From the NCBI RefSeq assembly GCF_000424685.1, contig NZ_KE384224.1:542276-606275 (forward strand): a stretch of 64,000 bases of DNA. Reading direction: 5' to 3'. The DNA comes from Methylococcus capsulatus str. Texas = ATCC 19069. GTDB lineage: Bacteria; Pseudomonadota; Gammaproteobacteria; Methylococcales; Methylococcaceae. The notes beneath the pieces were generated by a model, which worked only from the letters and a program-made list of their open reading frames with translations, did no database searches and was not told where the DNA came from. Positions 29,373-40,123 of the stretch are shown here, in pieces. The position numbers were made by a program, and so were the translations under genes. Position 1 is the stretch's first letter. Each line of letters begins with the position of its first letter.

Positions 29373-29996
29373 TCAGGCGGCCGGCGTGCCGCCGTGGAAC
29401 ACGAGTTGCGACAGGAATTCGTCGCCCTGTTCGATGCATTCGATGCGGGTGATGCCCGCATTGGCCACCTTGATGTGGAACAGGTTGGCGAGCGGCACGT
29501 CGAGCACGTGCGCGATCACCATGCGGATCGTGCCGGCATGACAGACGACCAGGACGTGCTTGCCGAGGTGCCGTTCCAGCATTTCCTTCCAGGCCGAGAT
29601 GACGCGGCTGCGGAAATCTCCCAGGCCTTCGGCATTTTCCGGACGGTGGTTGAGGGGATCCCGATAAAAGCGCTGCAGCACGCCGGGATCGTATTCAGTG
29701 GTGATTTCTTCCCGGGTCTTGCCTTGCCAAGCGCCGAAACCGAGCTCCTTGAAGCGCGGCTCGATTTCCAGCGGTCGTCGATGGCGTTCGGCGAATGCCT
29801 CCGCAAACGCCTGGCAACGCAACAGTGGGGAGGTGACGATCACGTCCCACGGGCAATGCCGCCCCACCGCTCGCCACATCTGCTCCCAGCCCACGGCGCT
29901 CAACGGGTCGTCGATCTGTCCCCGATAGCGGCTGCCGCCGGCCGGCTCGCCGTGGCGCATCAGATCAACCAGGGTATTGCAGCTTTCGCCGGCCAT
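29373..29996 (-). CDS. histidine phosphatase family protein
   Basis: A 207-residue phosphoglycerate-mutase-like phosphatase with the catalytic RHGEP motif near the N-terminus (His15) and the second His in VVCHAGTIRMVIAHVL. The ELGFGAWQGKTREEI segment places it near alpha-ribazole phosphatase (CobC)/GpmB-like proteins. No cobalamin genes are nearby, so the substrate is open. Its ATG overlaps the argH stop by one base (TGATG), so it is translated with argH. It converges on the CNNM gene. Confidence 0.83.
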   Translation of the reverse strand: MAGESCNTLVDLMRHGEPAGGSRYRGQIDDPLSAVGWEQMWRAVGRHCPWDVIVTSPLLRCQAFAEAFAERHRRPLEIEPRFKELGFGAWQGKTREEITTEYDPGVLQRFYRDPLNHRPENAEGLGDFRSRVISAWKEMLERHLGKHVLVVCHAGTIRMVIAHVLDVPLANLFHIKVANAGITRIECIEQGDEFLSQLVFHGGTPAA

Positions 29997-31393
29997 CAGC
30001 TCCCCTGCAGAGCCGCCAGGCGAACCCGCGCCTCGGCCACGGCCCGTTTCACGCAGTCCGGTGCGGTGCCGCCCGGGTGCGAACGCGCCGCCACCGAACC
30101 CTCCAGCGTCAGGACCTGGTAAACGTCCGGCCCGATGACGCTGGACAGGGATCGAAGCTCTTCCAGCGGAATATCCGCCAGGTCGCGGCTGCTCTCCATC
30201 CCCAAGCGGACGGCCTTGCCCACGATTTCATGGGCGTCGCGGAAGGGCGTCCCGCGCCGGACCAGGTAGTCGGCCAGGTCGGTGGCGGTCGCATAGCCCT
30301 TGCGGGCCGATGCGTACATGGCAGACCGGTTTGGCCGCACGTGCGGCATCATGTCGGCAAAGGCGCGAAGGCAGCCGGACAGGGTGTCGACCGTATCGAA
30401 CAGCGGCTCCTTGTCCTCTTGGTTGTCCTTGTTGTAGGCGAGCGGCTGGCTCTTCATCAGGGTCAGCAGCGCGAATAAATGGCCGAATACCCGTGCGCTC
30501 TTGCCGCGGATGAGTTCGGGCACGTCGGGGTTTTTCTTCTGCGGCATGATCGAGGAGCCGGTGCAGAAAGCGTCGGGCAGATCGATGAAACCGAATTGAG
30601 CCGAGGTCCAGAGGATCAGCTCCTCCGAAAAACGTGAGAGATGCATCAGCACCAGACTGGCACAGGCCGCGAACTCGATGGCGAAATCGCGATCGCTGAC
30701 GGCGTCCAGCGAATTCGCCGCCGGCCCGGAGAAGTCCAGCAGCGCCGCCGTGTAATCGCGGTCCAGCGGGAAACTGGAGCCAGCCAGGGCCGCGGCCCCC
30801 AGCGGCATGACGTTGACCCGCTTGCGGCAATCGCGCAGGCGGTCGTAATCGCGCGACAGCATTTCGTACCACGCCATCATGTGGTGGCCGAAAGTGACCG
30901 GCTGCGCCACCTGGAGATGAGTGAAACCCGGCATGATGGTGGCGGCCTCGCGCTCGGCCAGATCCACCAGCGCGGTCTGCAGCCGCAGGATCATTCCGCA
31001 GATACGGTCGATCTCGGTGCGCAAGTACAGGCGCACGTCGGTGGCGACCTGGTCGTTGCGGGAACGCCCGGTATGCAGCTTCTTGCCGGCCTCGCCGATC
31101 CGCTGGGTCAGACGGGCCTCGATGTTCATGTGCACATCTTCCAGGCTCACCTCCCACGGAAACTGGCCGGCCTCGATTTCCGCGCCGATGGCTTCAAGGC
31201 CACTGACGATCGCCTGCAGTTCCTCACGGGTGAGAAGCCCCAGCCGCTCCAGCATCGTAGCATGCGCGATCGAACCCCGGATGTCGTGGGAAGCCAGCCG
31301 CTTGTCGAAATCCACCGATGCAGTGAAGGCCTCGACGAAGGCATCGGTCGCCTCCTCGAATCGCCCACCCCAAAGCTTTTGCTGGATACTCAT
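29996..31393 (-). CDS. argH: argininosuccinate lyase
   Basis: A 465-residue fumarase-superfamily lyase that splits argininosuccinate into arginine and fumarate. It starts [12 protein letters not shown], as in the family. The active-site signature [12 protein letters not shown] lies near residue 283, and the conserved [12 protein letters not shown] and [12 protein letters not shown] segments are present. ATG 31393 is chosen because the conserved WGGRF lies a few residues after it. It is divergent from pgi. Confidence 0.96.
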   Translation of the reverse strand: MSIQQKLWGGRFEEATDAFVEAFTASVDFDKRLASHDIRGSIAHATMLERLGLLTREELQAIVSGLEAIGAEIEAGQFPWEVSLEDVHMNIEARLTQRIGEAGKKLHTGRSRNDQVATDVRLYLRTEIDRICGMILRLQTALVDLAEREAATIMPGFTHLQVAQPVTFGHHMMAWYEMLSRDYDRLRDCRKRVNVMPLGAAALAGSSFPLDRDYTAALLDFSGPAANSLDAVSDRDFAIEFAACASLVLMHLSRFSEELILWTSAQFGFIDLPDAFCTGSSIMPQKKNPDVPELIRGKSARVFGHLFALLTLMKSQPLAYNKDNQEDKEPLFDTVDTLSGCLRAFADMMPHVRPNRSAMYASARKGYATATDLADYLVRRGTPFRDAHEIVGKAVRLGMESSRDLADIPLEELRSLSSVIGPDVYQVLTLEGSVAARSHPGGTAPDCVKRAVAEARVRLAALQGS

Positions 31394-31425
31394 TGCATCT
31401 TCCACTGCGAGGTTCAAAGCAGCCC

Positions 31426-31431
31426 ATTATA
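31426..31431 (-). promoter_or_regulatory. candidate -10 box of argH
   Basis: The minus strand reads TATAAT, 32 bases upstream of the argH start, in the 140-base argH-pgi divergent region. No matching -35 hexamer is obvious at normal spacing, so this is a moderate call. Confidence 0.4.
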
Positions 31432-31533
31432 AACCCAACGCCGCCGGAGCTTCGCCCATCCCCGCCGCTTGTAGTAGCATTTATGTCCATGAGCGGCAAC
31501 CACGAGCTCGCCTGATACCATAATAAGGAAACC

Positions 31534-33174
31534 ATGCCACAATCGACCGACCTTCCCGCCTGGCGGACTCTTTCCGAACACTTCAAGACCATTGCCCCCC
31601 GCCATATGCGCGACATGTTCGCCGACGATCCGGGGCGTTTCGAGGCCTTTTCCGTCCAGCTGGGCGATCTGCTGTTCGACTACTCCAAGAACCGGATCAC
31701 CCGGGAAACCGTCGCGACGCTGATCCAGCTCGCCGAGGAGGCCGGTCTGCGTGAAAAGATCGATGCCATGTTTCGGGGCGAACGGCTCAACGTCACGGAG
31801 AACCGTGCGGTGCTTCATGTCGCCCTGCGCAATCGCTCCAACCGTCCGATTCGGGTCGACGGCAAAGACGTCATGCCGGAGGTCAACCGCGTTCTCGACC
31901 GCATGCGCCGCTTCTCTCAGTCGGTCCGCACGGGAGAATGGCGCGGCGCGACCGGCAAGGCCATCACCGATGTGGTCAACATCGGCATCGGCGGGTCCGA
32001 CCTGGGCCCGAAGATGGTGGTCAAGGCACTGCAGCCTTACGCAGACCCGCGGCTGCGCGCACACTTCGTCTCCAACGTCGACGAATCCGACCTGGTCGAG
32101 ATCCTCAGGCCGCTGAATCCGGAAACCACGCTGTTCGTCGTCGCCTCCAAGACTTTCACGACCCAGGAGACCATGACCAACGGCCGTTCGGCCCGCGCCT
32201 GGTTCCTGGAACGCATTTCGGACGAATCCGCCATCGCCCGTCACTTCGTCGCTATTTCGACCAACCGGAACAAGGTCGCCGAATTCGGCATCGATCCCCG
32301 CAACATGTTCGAATTCTGGGACTGGGTAGGTGGGCGCTATTCGCTGTGGTCGGCCATCGGCCTCCCCATCGCACTGAGCGTTGGCATGGACCGCTTCGAG
32401 GAACTGCTCGAAGGCGCCCATTTCGTCGATGAGCATTTCCGCACCGCCCCGTTCGAACGCAACATCCCGGTGCTGATGGGCCTCCTGGGCATTTGGTACA
32501 TCAATTTCTTCGGCGCCCAGAGCCATGCCGTGCTGCCGTATGATCAGTACCTGGAGGATCTGCCAGCCTATCTTCAGCAGGCCGACATGGAAAGCAACGG
32601 CAAAACCGTCGACGTGGAAGGCCGGCCGGTGAACTACTCCACCGGCCCCGTCATCTTCGGCCAGCCCGGCACCAACGGCCAGCATGCTTTCTACCAGTTG
32701 CTCCATCAAGGCAGCATGCTGGTGCCCTGTGATTTCCTTGCGGCGGCGGAAAGCCATCACCCTCTGGCCGAACACCACGACATCCTGATCTCCAATTTCC
32801 TGGCTCAAACCGAAGCGTTGATGCGGGGACGCACCACGGATGAGGCCAGGCAGGAGATCGCCTCGGAAGAACTGCCCGCCGAACGCCTCGAAGCGCTGGC
32901 GGCCGCCAAGACCTTCCCCGGCAACAAACCGACCAACAGCTTCCTGTACCGTCGGCTCGACCCCCATACCCTGGGCATGCTGATCGCCTTGTACGAACAC
33001 AAGATTTTCACCCAGGGCGTGATCTGGTACATCAACTCCTTCGACCAGATGGGCGTTGAACTCGGCAAACAGCTGGCGAAGACCATTCTGGCCGAACTCC
33101 CCGGCGATGCCCCCGTCGCTTCGCACGATGCTTCCACCAACGGCCTGATCCGATACTTCAAGTCGCTGCGCTGA
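31534..33174 (+). CDS. pgi: glucose-6-phosphate isomerase
   Basis: A 546-residue cytosolic isomerase interconverting glucose-6-phosphate and fructose-6-phosphate, relevant to RuMP-cycle carbon flow in a methanotroph. Signatures seen are [41 protein letters not shown] (family signature 1) and the late [18 protein letters not shown]. Full length agrees with long bacterial Pgi. An AAGGA site precedes ATG 31534. Eleven bases separate its stop from the next signalling gene. Confidence 0.96.
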   Translation: MPQSTDLPAWRTLSEHFKTIAPRHMRDMFADDPGRFEAFSVQLGDLLFDYSKNRITRETVATLIQLAEEAGLREKIDAMFRGERLNVTENRAVLHVALRNRSNRPIRVDGKDVMPEVNRVLDRMRRFSQSVRTGEWRGATGKAITDVVNIGIGGSDLGPKMVVKALQPYADPRLRAHFVSNVDESDLVEILRPLNPETTLFVVASKTFTTQETMTNGRSARAWFLERISDESAIARHFVAISTNRNKVAEFGIDPRNMFEFWDWVGGRYSLWSAIGLPIALSVGMDRFEELLEGAHFVDEHFRTAPFERNIPVLMGLLGIWYINFFGAQSHAVLPYDQYLEDLPAYLQQADMESNGKTVDVEGRPVNYSTGPVIFGQPGTNGQHAFYQLLHQGSMLVPCDFLAAAESHHPLAEHHDILISNFLAQTEALMRGRTTDEARQEIASEELPAERLEALAAAKTFPGNKPTNSFLYRRLDPHTLGMLIALYEHKIFTQGVIWYINSFDQMGVELGKQLAKTILAELPGDAPVASHDASTNGLIRYFKSLR

Positions 33175-33185
33175 GATTTTTTCCG

Positions 33186-36100
33186 ATGGAGGAGGATGCC
33201 GGCAGCATGGATGGTGAAAAAGCCGACGAAGGTCTCATCGCGACCCACCTGGTCGTCCTTCCCTGGGATGAAGCCGAACCGGCAAGAGCTTTTTTCGAGG
33301 CGATCTCCCTAGACCGCCGTCCCGCATTCTTCCTCCCCGCTCTTCCCGACACAGCGTTGGCCAAACTGGCCGAGGCGCCGCTGGCGGTGACGATCGCCGA
33401 ACCCGGCGCTCCCGTTCTGCCGTCCCATGTGTACATCCCTCCTTCGGGAAAATATCTGTCCATAGAAAGCGAACGGCTGAGGCTGGATGACGCGCCCGCC
33501 TCCGGCCATCCGCTCGATCATTTCCTGCACTGTCTCCCGACGGATCGCCACGGCCGGACCGCGGTCGTGCGCCACCCCGGCGCCTCGAGCCGGGAACACG
33601 AGCTCCTGGGCATGATCGAACGCGCCGGCGGCCTGGTATGCGCCGTGGCACCGTTCGAGCCCGGCGCGGACGCGCTGGAATCCGCGGCGGAGACCATTGC
33701 GCAAACCGTCGAAAACTGGCTGCGCAGAGAGGAGGGAGACGACTCAGAAACCCTGGCGGCGATTCTCGAACTGGTTCGTAGCCGTTCCGGTGCCGATCTC
33801 CGTGCCTACAAAGTCCCGCCACTGCGGCGCCGCATCCAACACCGCATGGGCATCGCCCGCGTCGAAGACACGGCCGGTTACCTGAGACTGCTCGAAAGCA
33901 GTGAGGACGAACTGGACCGCCTGGCCGAAGATCTGTTGATCGGGGTCACCGCCTTCTTTCGCGATGCCGAGGCCTTCGCGCTGCTGGAAACCACCGTCGT
34001 CCCGGCCATTTGCGGGGAAGGTAGAGCCGACCGACCGGTCCGCTGCTGGATCGCTGGCTGTTCCACCGGCGAGGAGGCCTATTCGATCGCCATTCTCTTG
34101 ACGGAAGGATTCGAGCGCGCCGGACAACGGCCGCGCCTGCAGATCTTCGCAACCGACGTGGACGCCGAGGCACTGGAATTCGCCCGCCATGGTCTGTATT
34201 CCGAAGCGGCTCTGGCGGGCGTCTCCGAAACGCGCCTGGAGCGCTACTTCGTCCGGGAGGGCGAAGCGTACCGCATCTCGAAACAGATCAGGGAATCGAT
34301 CGTCTTCGCGCTCCATAACCTGATCGGCGACCCGCCGTTTTCCAGGCTCGACCTGGTGGTATGCCGCAACGTCCTGATATACCTGAATGCGACGACTCAG
34401 GAGAAGCTGCTCGAAATCTTCCACTTCGTTCTCAACCCCGGCGGCCACCTGTTCCTGGGCAGTTCGGAAAGCCTCGGCGAGGCCGCCCGCCTGTTCGACG
34501 AAGTTTCCCAACCCTGGCGGATATTCCGGCGCAATGACGCCGCCGCAGCGGTGCGGCCCAGCCTGCCGCTGTCTGCCCCGGCGACCACGGCGCGCGTCGC
34601 AGAAGGACGGATCCTGGCCGCGGATCCCAAGGCGCACGAAATCCAGGAAAGGCTGTTCCGCGAACTGCTCGAACGCCACGCCCCTACCCTGATCATAGCG
34701 AATGCACGGCATGAAGTCCTCTACACCAGCGGAAACGTTCAATCCTATCTGGAACTTCCCGCTGGCGAACCCACCCTCGAGCTGTTCAGGCTCGTCAGGC
34801 CGCCGTTGCGTACCATGCTGCGCTGCTCGCTGGACCGGTGTGTCAGGGAGAGACGAAAGGTCGCCGCCGTGGCGACGGGCGCCAACCACGCGTTCCCGCT
34901 GCCGGAAGCGGTCCGGATCACCGTCACTCCCCTCGCCGACGGCGAGGTCTTCGAGCTGTTTCTGATCGGGCTGGAGGAAGAAACGCCGGGCGATCCGGGC
35001 GCGTCCGCGACGGCCAGGACCGGGGACGACGGCTGGCTGTTGCAGCAGCTCGAGCGGGAACTGGCGGCGACCCGCGAGGACCTGCGGCAAACCATCGAGA
35101 AAAGCCGCCACGTGAACGACGAACTGCGGGCCTCGAACGAAGAAATCATGGCCATGAACGAGGAACTCCAGTCGGCCAACGAAGAGCTGGAAAGCTCGCG
35201 GGAAGAACTGCAGTCGCTCAATGTCGAACTCACCGCCACCAACGCCATGCTCGACGCGAAGGTCGGAGAACTGGAAGCCACCACCAACGACCTCAATAAT
35301 CTCCTGGTCGGCACCGACCTGGCGATACTCTTCCTCGACTGCGACCTCAACATCCGCCGCTATACACCCGCCTGCAACCGGCTGATGCACCTCATTCCCA
35401 GCGACATCGGCCGGCCTTTCGCCGATATCGTCCACCACTTCGAAGACGACGAACTGTTCACCGACGCAACAGACGTGCTCAGGGGCGCAGAGCCGAAGAG
35501 CCGGGAGATCCTCGACCACCAGGGAGCCTGGTATCTCCGCAAGATCCTGCCCTACCGGTCGCGGGACAACTGCTGCGTGGAAGGACTGGTGATCACCTTC
35601 GGCGAAGTGACCTCGCTGAAACAGGCGGAACACGAACTGATCGCGCAAGCGGCGGAACTTCGCCAGCAGGCCGAGTTGCTGAAGCACGCCCATGTCCTGG
35701 CGCGTGATCTCGAAGACCGCATCGTGTTCTGGAACACCTACGCCGAAAAATTCTACGGCTGGACCAGGGACGAGGCACTCGGCCGCACCTCTCACGAATT
35801 GCTGAACAGCCGGTTTCCCCTCCCCTTGGCCACGATCCGCCAGAAGGTGCTGGCCGACGGCCATTGGAAAGGCGAACTCACCCATGTCGACCGGCAAGGC
35901 AGGGAAAGAACCGTGGCAACCCACTGGGAACTGTACCGGGACGCCGAGGGCGTGCCACGCGCCATCGTCGAAGTCAACAACGACATCACCGAGCGCAACA
36001 GCTTCGAGGCCCAGTTGCGGCAAAGCCGCCACTACCTCGATTATCTGGCGTACTACGACCCCCTGACCCAGTTACCCAACCGCTTCAGGTTCCAACAGCG

Positions 36101-37343
36101 GCTGGAACAGGCCGTCTCGCAGGCGCTGGCAGGCGGCAAACGGCTGGGCCTCCTGTTTCTCGACGTCGACCGATTCAAACTCATCAACGACTCCCTGGGC
36201 CACGAGGTGGGCGATAGCGTCCTCCTGGAGATCAGCCGCCGCCTCGAGGAACGGCTGGGTCCAGGGGACACCCTGGCGCGCATCGGCGGCGACGAATTCG
36301 CCGTGCTGATGGAAGACCTCGACGACATCGGTTATGCCTCGCGCTTCGCCCTGGCGGCCATCGAGGCCGTCAAGACACCGGTGGTACTGGACCGGCATGA
36401 GCTGTTCGTCAGTCTCAGCGGCGGCATCAGCCTGTTTCCCGAAGACTCCCGCGACGCCGACGGCCTGCTCCGCAGCGCCGACGCCGCCATGTTCCTGGCC
36501 AAGGAGAAAGGCCGCGGCAATTACGAGTTCTTCACCCCCGACCTCAACCGGCGGGCAAACCGGCTGCTGTCGATCGAAACCCGGTTACGAAAAGCCCTGG
36601 AAAACGGGGAACTGGAGCTCGCCTTCCAGCCCCAGATGAGTCTGCAAAGTGGCGCCGTCACCGGCGCCGAAGCGCTGGCACGCTGGAACAGCCGCGAACT
36701 GGGACGGGTCCCCGCGGACGAATTCATCCAGGTGGCCGAGGACAGCGGCCTGATCGTCCCGTTGGGCAAATGGGTCATCCGAACGGTCTGCCAGACGATC
36801 GCCGGCTGGCAACGGTCCGGCCTGAAGCCGGTCCGCATAGCCGTCAACATCTCTGCGCGCCAGTTCCGCGAGCCGAATTTCGTCCGGCTGGTCGCCGACA
36901 CTCTCACCGAAACCGCTGTAGATCCGACCTTGCTGGAGCTCGAATTGACGGAGCGGTTGCTCTTGCAGGACGTGGATACGGTCGTAAGGACGCTGCTGGA
37001 ACTCAAGCGTACCGGCGTAAGTTTTTCCATGGACGATTTCGGCACCGGCTATTCTTCGCTGAGCTATCTGCGCCGTCTGCCCTTGAGCCATCTCAAGGTG
37101 GCGCGCGAATTCGTCCCCTGGGGCGCCGACGATTGCAACAATCTTTCGATCTCCCGCGCCATCGTTTCCCTCGCCAAAAGCCTGGAGCTGAGCTGCACCG
37201 TCGAAGGCATAGAAACCCAGGCGCAGTTGGACTGCTTCAAGACTCTGGGCTGCGACCAGGCGCAGGGTTATCTGATCAGCCCGCCGTTGCCGCCCGGAGA
37301 ATTCGAGGATTTCCTCCGCCGACCCCTGCCGTTCAAACCTTGA
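33186..37343 (+). CDS. CheB-like/CheR/PAS/GGDEF/EAL fusion protein
   Basis: A 1385-residue cytosolic signalling protein. Residues 1-185 resemble the CheB methylesterase fold (VYIPPSGKYLSIESERLRL) but lack the catalytic Ser motif, so this part is probably inactive. A CheR methyltransferase follows (about 188-455, SAM motif WIAGCSTGEEAYSIAI, then VVCRNVLIYL). A coiled coil (about 616-706, repeated NEEL/REEL units) leads to PAS domains (about 705-950). A GGDEF domain has intact GGDEF at 1034-1038, and an EAL domain has intact EAL at 1162-1164 and DDFGTGYSSL. Both cyclase and phosphodiesterase motifs look competent. A second start at ATG 33207 would better use the GGAGGAGG at 33188-33195. No chemotaxis genes are adjacent. 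Confidence 0.9.
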   Translation: MEEDAGSMDGEKADEGLIATHLVVLPWDEAEPARAFFEAISLDRRPAFFLPALPDTALAKLAEAPLAVTIAEPGAPVLPSHVYIPPSGKYLSIESERLRLDDAPASGHPLDHFLHCLPTDRHGRTAVVRHPGASSREHELLGMIERAGGLVCAVAPFEPGADALESAAETIAQTVENWLRREEGDDSETLAAILELVRSRSGADLRAYKVPPLRRRIQHRMGIARVEDTAGYLRLLESSEDELDRLAEDLLIGVTAFFRDAEAFALLETTVVPAICGEGRADRPVRCWIAGCSTGEEAYSIAILLTEGFERAGQRPRLQIFATDVDAEALEFARHGLYSEAALAGVSETRLERYFVREGEAYRISKQIRESIVFALHNLIGDPPFSRLDLVVCRNVLIYLNATTQEKLLEIFHFVLNPGGHLFLGSSESLGEAARLFDEVSQPWRIFRRNDAAAAVRPSLPLSAPATTARVAEGRILAADPKAHEIQERLFRELLERHAPTLIIANARHEVLYTSGNVQSYLELPAGEPTLELFRLVRPPLRTMLRCSLDRCVRERRKVAAVATGANHAFPLPEAVRITVTPLADGEVFELFLIGLEEETPGDPGASATARTGDDGWLLQQLERELAATREDLRQTIEKSRHVNDELRASNEEIMAMNEELQSANEELESSREELQSLNVELTATNAMLDAKVGELEATTNDLNNLLVGTDLAILFLDCDLNIRRYTPACNRLMHLIPSDIGRPFADIVHHFEDDELFTDATDVLRGAEPKSREILDHQGAWYLRKILPYRSRDNCCVEGLVITFGEVTSLKQAEHELIAQAAELRQQAELLKHAHVLARDLEDRIVFWNTYAEKFYGWTRDEALGRTSHELLNSRFPLPLATIRQKVLADGHWKGELTHVDRQGRERTVATHWELYRDAEGVPRAIVEVNNDITERNSFEAQLRQSRHYLDYLAYYDPLTQLPNRFRFQQRLEQAVSQALAGGKRLGLLFLDVDRFKLINDSLGHEVGDSVLLEISRRLEERLGPGDTLARIGGDEFAVLMEDLDDIGYASRFALAAIEAVKTPVVLDRHELFVSLSGGISLFPEDSRDADGLLRSADAAMFLAKEKGRGNYEFFTPDLNRRANRLLSIETRLRKALENGELELAFQPQMSLQSGAVTGAEALARWNSRELGRVPADEFIQVAEDSGLIVPLGKWVIRTVCQTIAGWQRSGLKPVRIAVNISARQFREPNFVRLVADTLTETAVDPTLLELELTERLLLQDVDTVVRTLLELKRTGVSFSMDDFGTGYSSLSYLRRLPLSHLKVAREFVPWGADDCNNLSISRAIVSLAKSLELSCTVEGIETQAQLDCFKTLGCDQAQGYLISPPLPPGEFEDFLRRPLPFKP

Positions 37344-37424
37344 GTCGCGACCAGGGGGCGAGCCGCGGCGGCTTTGCTATACTTGCCTCCCCTCGCCCCA
37401 TCCCGGACATTCCCGCACCCACCC

Positions 37425-38822
37425 ATGGCGGAACACATCCTGTTCCTCACCGGCAAGCTGGCCGAGAAGCAGCTGCATCGGATTCTCGAGGAGATGGCGC
37501 CGGAATTCGAATACACGGTGCACCAACTCGGTCTCAGTGTGGCCGCGCTGATGACCGCGGACATGATCCGCCGGCGGCTGAAAGACACCTTTGGCGCCGA
37601 CCGCATCCTGGTGCCGGGGCGCTGCCGCGGCGACCTCGAGACCCTGTCCCGGGACCTGGGACTGCCGGTGGAACGGGGGCCGGAAGAACTGCGCGACCTG
37701 CCGGAGTTCTTCGGACGGGCGGCCAGGAAGCCGGATCTCAGCCGCTACGATCTGAGAATATTCGCCGAAGTCGTCGATGCCCCCCACCTGGATGTCGACG
37801 GCATCCTCCGCCAGGCCGCCGACTACCGCAGACACGGGGCGGACGTGATCGACCTCGGCTGCCTGCCCGCCACGCCATTTCCCCATCTCGAAGCAGCGAT
37901 CGCCGCATTGAAACGGGAAAGGTTCCAGGTCAGCGTGGACTCGCTGGAAACTGCGGATCTGGTACGAGGGGGCGCGGCCGGCGCCGATTACTTGCTCAGC
38001 CTGCACGAAGATTCACTGTGGGTCACCGACCAGGTGGCCTCCATCCCCGTCCTCATCCCTGCCCGGCATGGCGATCTGGATTCGCTCGACCGCGCCGTGG
38101 CCGGGATGCGATCGCGTGGCAAACCGTTCCTGGTCGATCCCATCCTCGACCCCATCCATTTCGGCTTCACCGATTCCCTGACGCGCTACCACGAAACCCG
38201 CCGCCGCCATCCGGAGGTCGAAATCATGATGGGCGTCGGCAACCTCACCGAACTGACCCATGCCGATACCGCCGGCATCAACGCCCTGCTGCTGGGGGTG
38301 TGCTCGGAACTCGGCATCCGCGCCATCCTGACGACCCAGGTCAGCAAACATGCGCGGCGGGCCGTGGCCGAAGCCGACCTGGCGCGGCGAATCATGTTTG
38401 CCGCCCGCGAACTGAATGCACTGCCCAAGCACATGGGTGACGGCCTGATGGCGCTCCATGAACGTGCCCCCTTCCCTTACTCGGAAGCGGAGATCCGGGA
38501 GCTGGCCCAGGCCATCCGCGACCCCAGTTACCGGATCCAGATCAGCGCCGCCGGTATCCACATCTTCAACCGGGACGGCTTCCACAGCGCCGCCGATCCA
38601 TTCCAGCTCTATCCCTCCCTGGGCGTTGAACACGACGGCGGACACGCCTTCTATCTCGGCGTGGAACTGGCCCGCGCCCAGATCGCCTGGCAGCTTGGCA
38701 AACGCTATGTCCAGGACGAAACCCTGGACTGGGGCTGTGCGGTCGATCGCCAGGAAGCGACGGCAGACCCGCATGCCTACAAACCGGCCGGGACCACGCT
38801 GGCCAAACCGAGGGATGACTGA
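37425..38822 (+). CDS. dihydropteroate synthase-like protein (DUF6513), methanopterin-type C1 cofactor gene
   Basis: A 465-residue protein. An N-terminal domain (MAEHILFLTGKLAEKQLHRILE; about 1-110) is followed by a pterin-binding TIM-barrel resembling dihydropteroate synthase (about 125-380), with GADVIDLGCLPATPF, PFLVDPILDPIHFGF and MMGVGNLTELTHADTAGINALLLG. The family occurs with tetrahydromethanopterin genes in methylotrophs, where it is thought to act in cofactor synthesis; the exact step is not settled to my knowledge. It heads a forward cluster with DUF447, MfnB and pyrD. A weak -10-like TATACT at 37378-37383 lies upstream of ATG 37425. Confidence 0.85.
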   Translation: MAEHILFLTGKLAEKQLHRILEEMAPEFEYTVHQLGLSVAALMTADMIRRRLKDTFGADRILVPGRCRGDLETLSRDLGLPVERGPEELRDLPEFFGRAARKPDLSRYDLRIFAEVVDAPHLDVDGILRQAADYRRHGADVIDLGCLPATPFPHLEAAIAALKRERFQVSVDSLETADLVRGGAAGADYLLSLHEDSLWVTDQVASIPVLIPARHGDLDSLDRAVAGMRSRGKPFLVDPILDPIHFGFTDSLTRYHETRRRHPEVEIMMGVGNLTELTHADTAGINALLLGVCSELGIRAILTTQVSKHARRAVAEADLARRIMFAARELNALPKHMGDGLMALHERAPFPYSEAEIRELAQAIRDPSYRIQISAAGIHIFNRDGFHSAADPFQLYPSLGVEHDGGHAFYLGVELARAQIAWQLGKRYVQDETLDWGCAVDRQEATADPHAYKPAGTTLAKPRDD

Positions 38823-38825
38823 ATC

Positions 38826-39416
38826 ATGATCCGCGAAACCCTGGTGACCACGACCGCCGCCGGAGAAACCGCGCACATCGCCCCCATGGGCATCCACGTG
38901 CCGGCCACCGATTCGAAGAGCGGCGGAGCCGACTACCTCATCATGCCGTTCCGGCCCTCCCGGACCCTGGACAACGTCCTGGCATCCGGCTGCGCCGTGG
39001 TGAATTACAGCGACGACGTCCGGATCTTCGCCGGCTGTCTGACCGGCCGCCGCGACTGGCCGCTGGTTCCGGCCGACCGCGTCGCCGGCCAGCGTCTGGG
39101 CGGCGCCCTGGCGCACGCCGAACTCGAACTCGTCCGGCGGGAGGACGATCCGGAACGGCCGCGCCTCTACTTCCGCGTGGTGCACGAGGCCAACCACGCG
39201 CCGTTCCGCGGCTTCAACCGCGCCCAGTTCGCGGTGCTGGAAGCCGCCATCCTGGTCAGCCGTCTGCACTTCCTGCCCTGGAGCAAGATCGAGCGGGAGC
39301 TGGATTATCTGCGCATCGGCCTGGACAAAACCGCCGGTCCCCATGAACTGGAGGCCTGGAGCTGGTTGATGGAAGCCATCGAAGCGTATCAACGCCAGAG
39401 GGAGGAAATCGAATGA
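38826..39416 (+). CDS. DUF447 family protein, linked to methanopterin cofactor synthesis
   Basis: A 196-residue protein of the DUF447 family: an N-terminal flavin-reductase-like split barrel ([46 protein letters not shown]) and a C-terminal helical part ([24 protein letters not shown]). DUF447 genes are found in methanogens and methylotrophs near methanopterin or methanofuran genes, but I know of no demonstrated reaction. It starts three bases after the pterin-binding protein, and its stop overlaps mfnB (ATGA), so translation is coupled. Confidence 0.85.
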   Translation: MIRETLVTTTAAGETAHIAPMGIHVPATDSKSGGADYLIMPFRPSRTLDNVLASGCAVVNYSDDVRIFAGCLTGRRDWPLVPADRVAGQRLGGALAHAELELVRREDDPERPRLYFRVVHEANHAPFRGFNRAQFAVLEAAILVSRLHFLPWSKIERELDYLRIGLDKTAGPHELEAWSWLMEAIEAYQRQREEIE

Positions 39417-40123
39417 CCGGCATGCTCGCCAGCGTCCGCAACCTGACCGAGGCGCGCATCGCCCTGGAGGCCGGCGTCGACATCGTCGACCTCAAGGCAC
39501 CCGAGTACGGCAGCCTGGGCGCCTTGCCGGCGGACGAAGTAGGCCGGATCGTGGCCGAGATGGAGGGCACGGTACCGGTCAGCGCCACCATCGGCGACCT
39601 GCCGCTGGAACCGGACCCGATCTGCCGCGCGGTGCGCGAAATGGCCGACACCGGCGTGGATTACGTCAAGATCGGCATGTTCCGCGGCGGCGACTGGAGC
39701 TCCACCCTCGCGGCCCTGGCGCAGCTGGCCAGCCACGGCACGCGCCTGGTCGCCGTACTGTTCGCAGACAATCTGCCGGACTTCGACTGGATTGCCCGGC
39801 TGAAGAAGGCGGGCTTCGCCGGCGCGATGCTGGACACCCAGGACAAGGCCTCGGGCCCCCTGACCGCGATACTGGACCGCGCCGCGCTCGAACGCTTCGT
39901 CGGCGAAACCCGCGCTCAGAGTCTGTTGTGCGGCCTGGCCGGCTCGCTCCGGAGCCAGGATGTTCCTGGACTGCTGAGCCTCGAACCCGATTACCTCGGC
40001 TTCCGCGGAGCGCTCTGCCACGGCGCCCGGCGTACCGCCGGAATCGATCCCGAAGCCCTGGCCGACGTGCGACGGCTGATTCCGTCCGCTCCTCCCCGGC
40101 CCTTCTCATCGCAGGCGTCATGA
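39413..40123 (+). CDS. mfnB: (5-formylfuran-3-yl)methyl phosphate synthase-like protein
   Basis: A 236-residue TIM-barrel Schiff-base enzyme of the MfnB (DUF556) family. In archaea MfnB condenses two glyceraldehyde-3-phosphate molecules to the furan precursor of methanofuran. Both lysines known from the archaeal enzyme are conserved: Lys28 in [14 protein letters not shown] and Lys86 in DYVKIGMF (Lys27/Lys85 in the Methanocaldococcus protein). [15 protein letters not shown] lies near the phosphate site. In a methylotroph it should make the furan of methylofuran for formyl transfer. It overlaps DUF447 upstream and pyrD downstream. Confidence 0.9.
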   Translation: MTGMLASVRNLTEARIALEAGVDIVDLKAPEYGSLGALPADEVGRIVAEMEGTVPVSATIGDLPLEPDPICRAVREMADTGVDYVKIGMFRGGDWSSTLAALAQLASHGTRLVAVLFADNLPDFDWIARLKKAGFAGAMLDTQDKASGPLTAILDRAALERFVGETRAQSLLCGLAGSLRSQDVPGLLSLEPDYLGFRGALCHGARRTAGIDPEALADVRRLIPSAPPRPFSSQAS

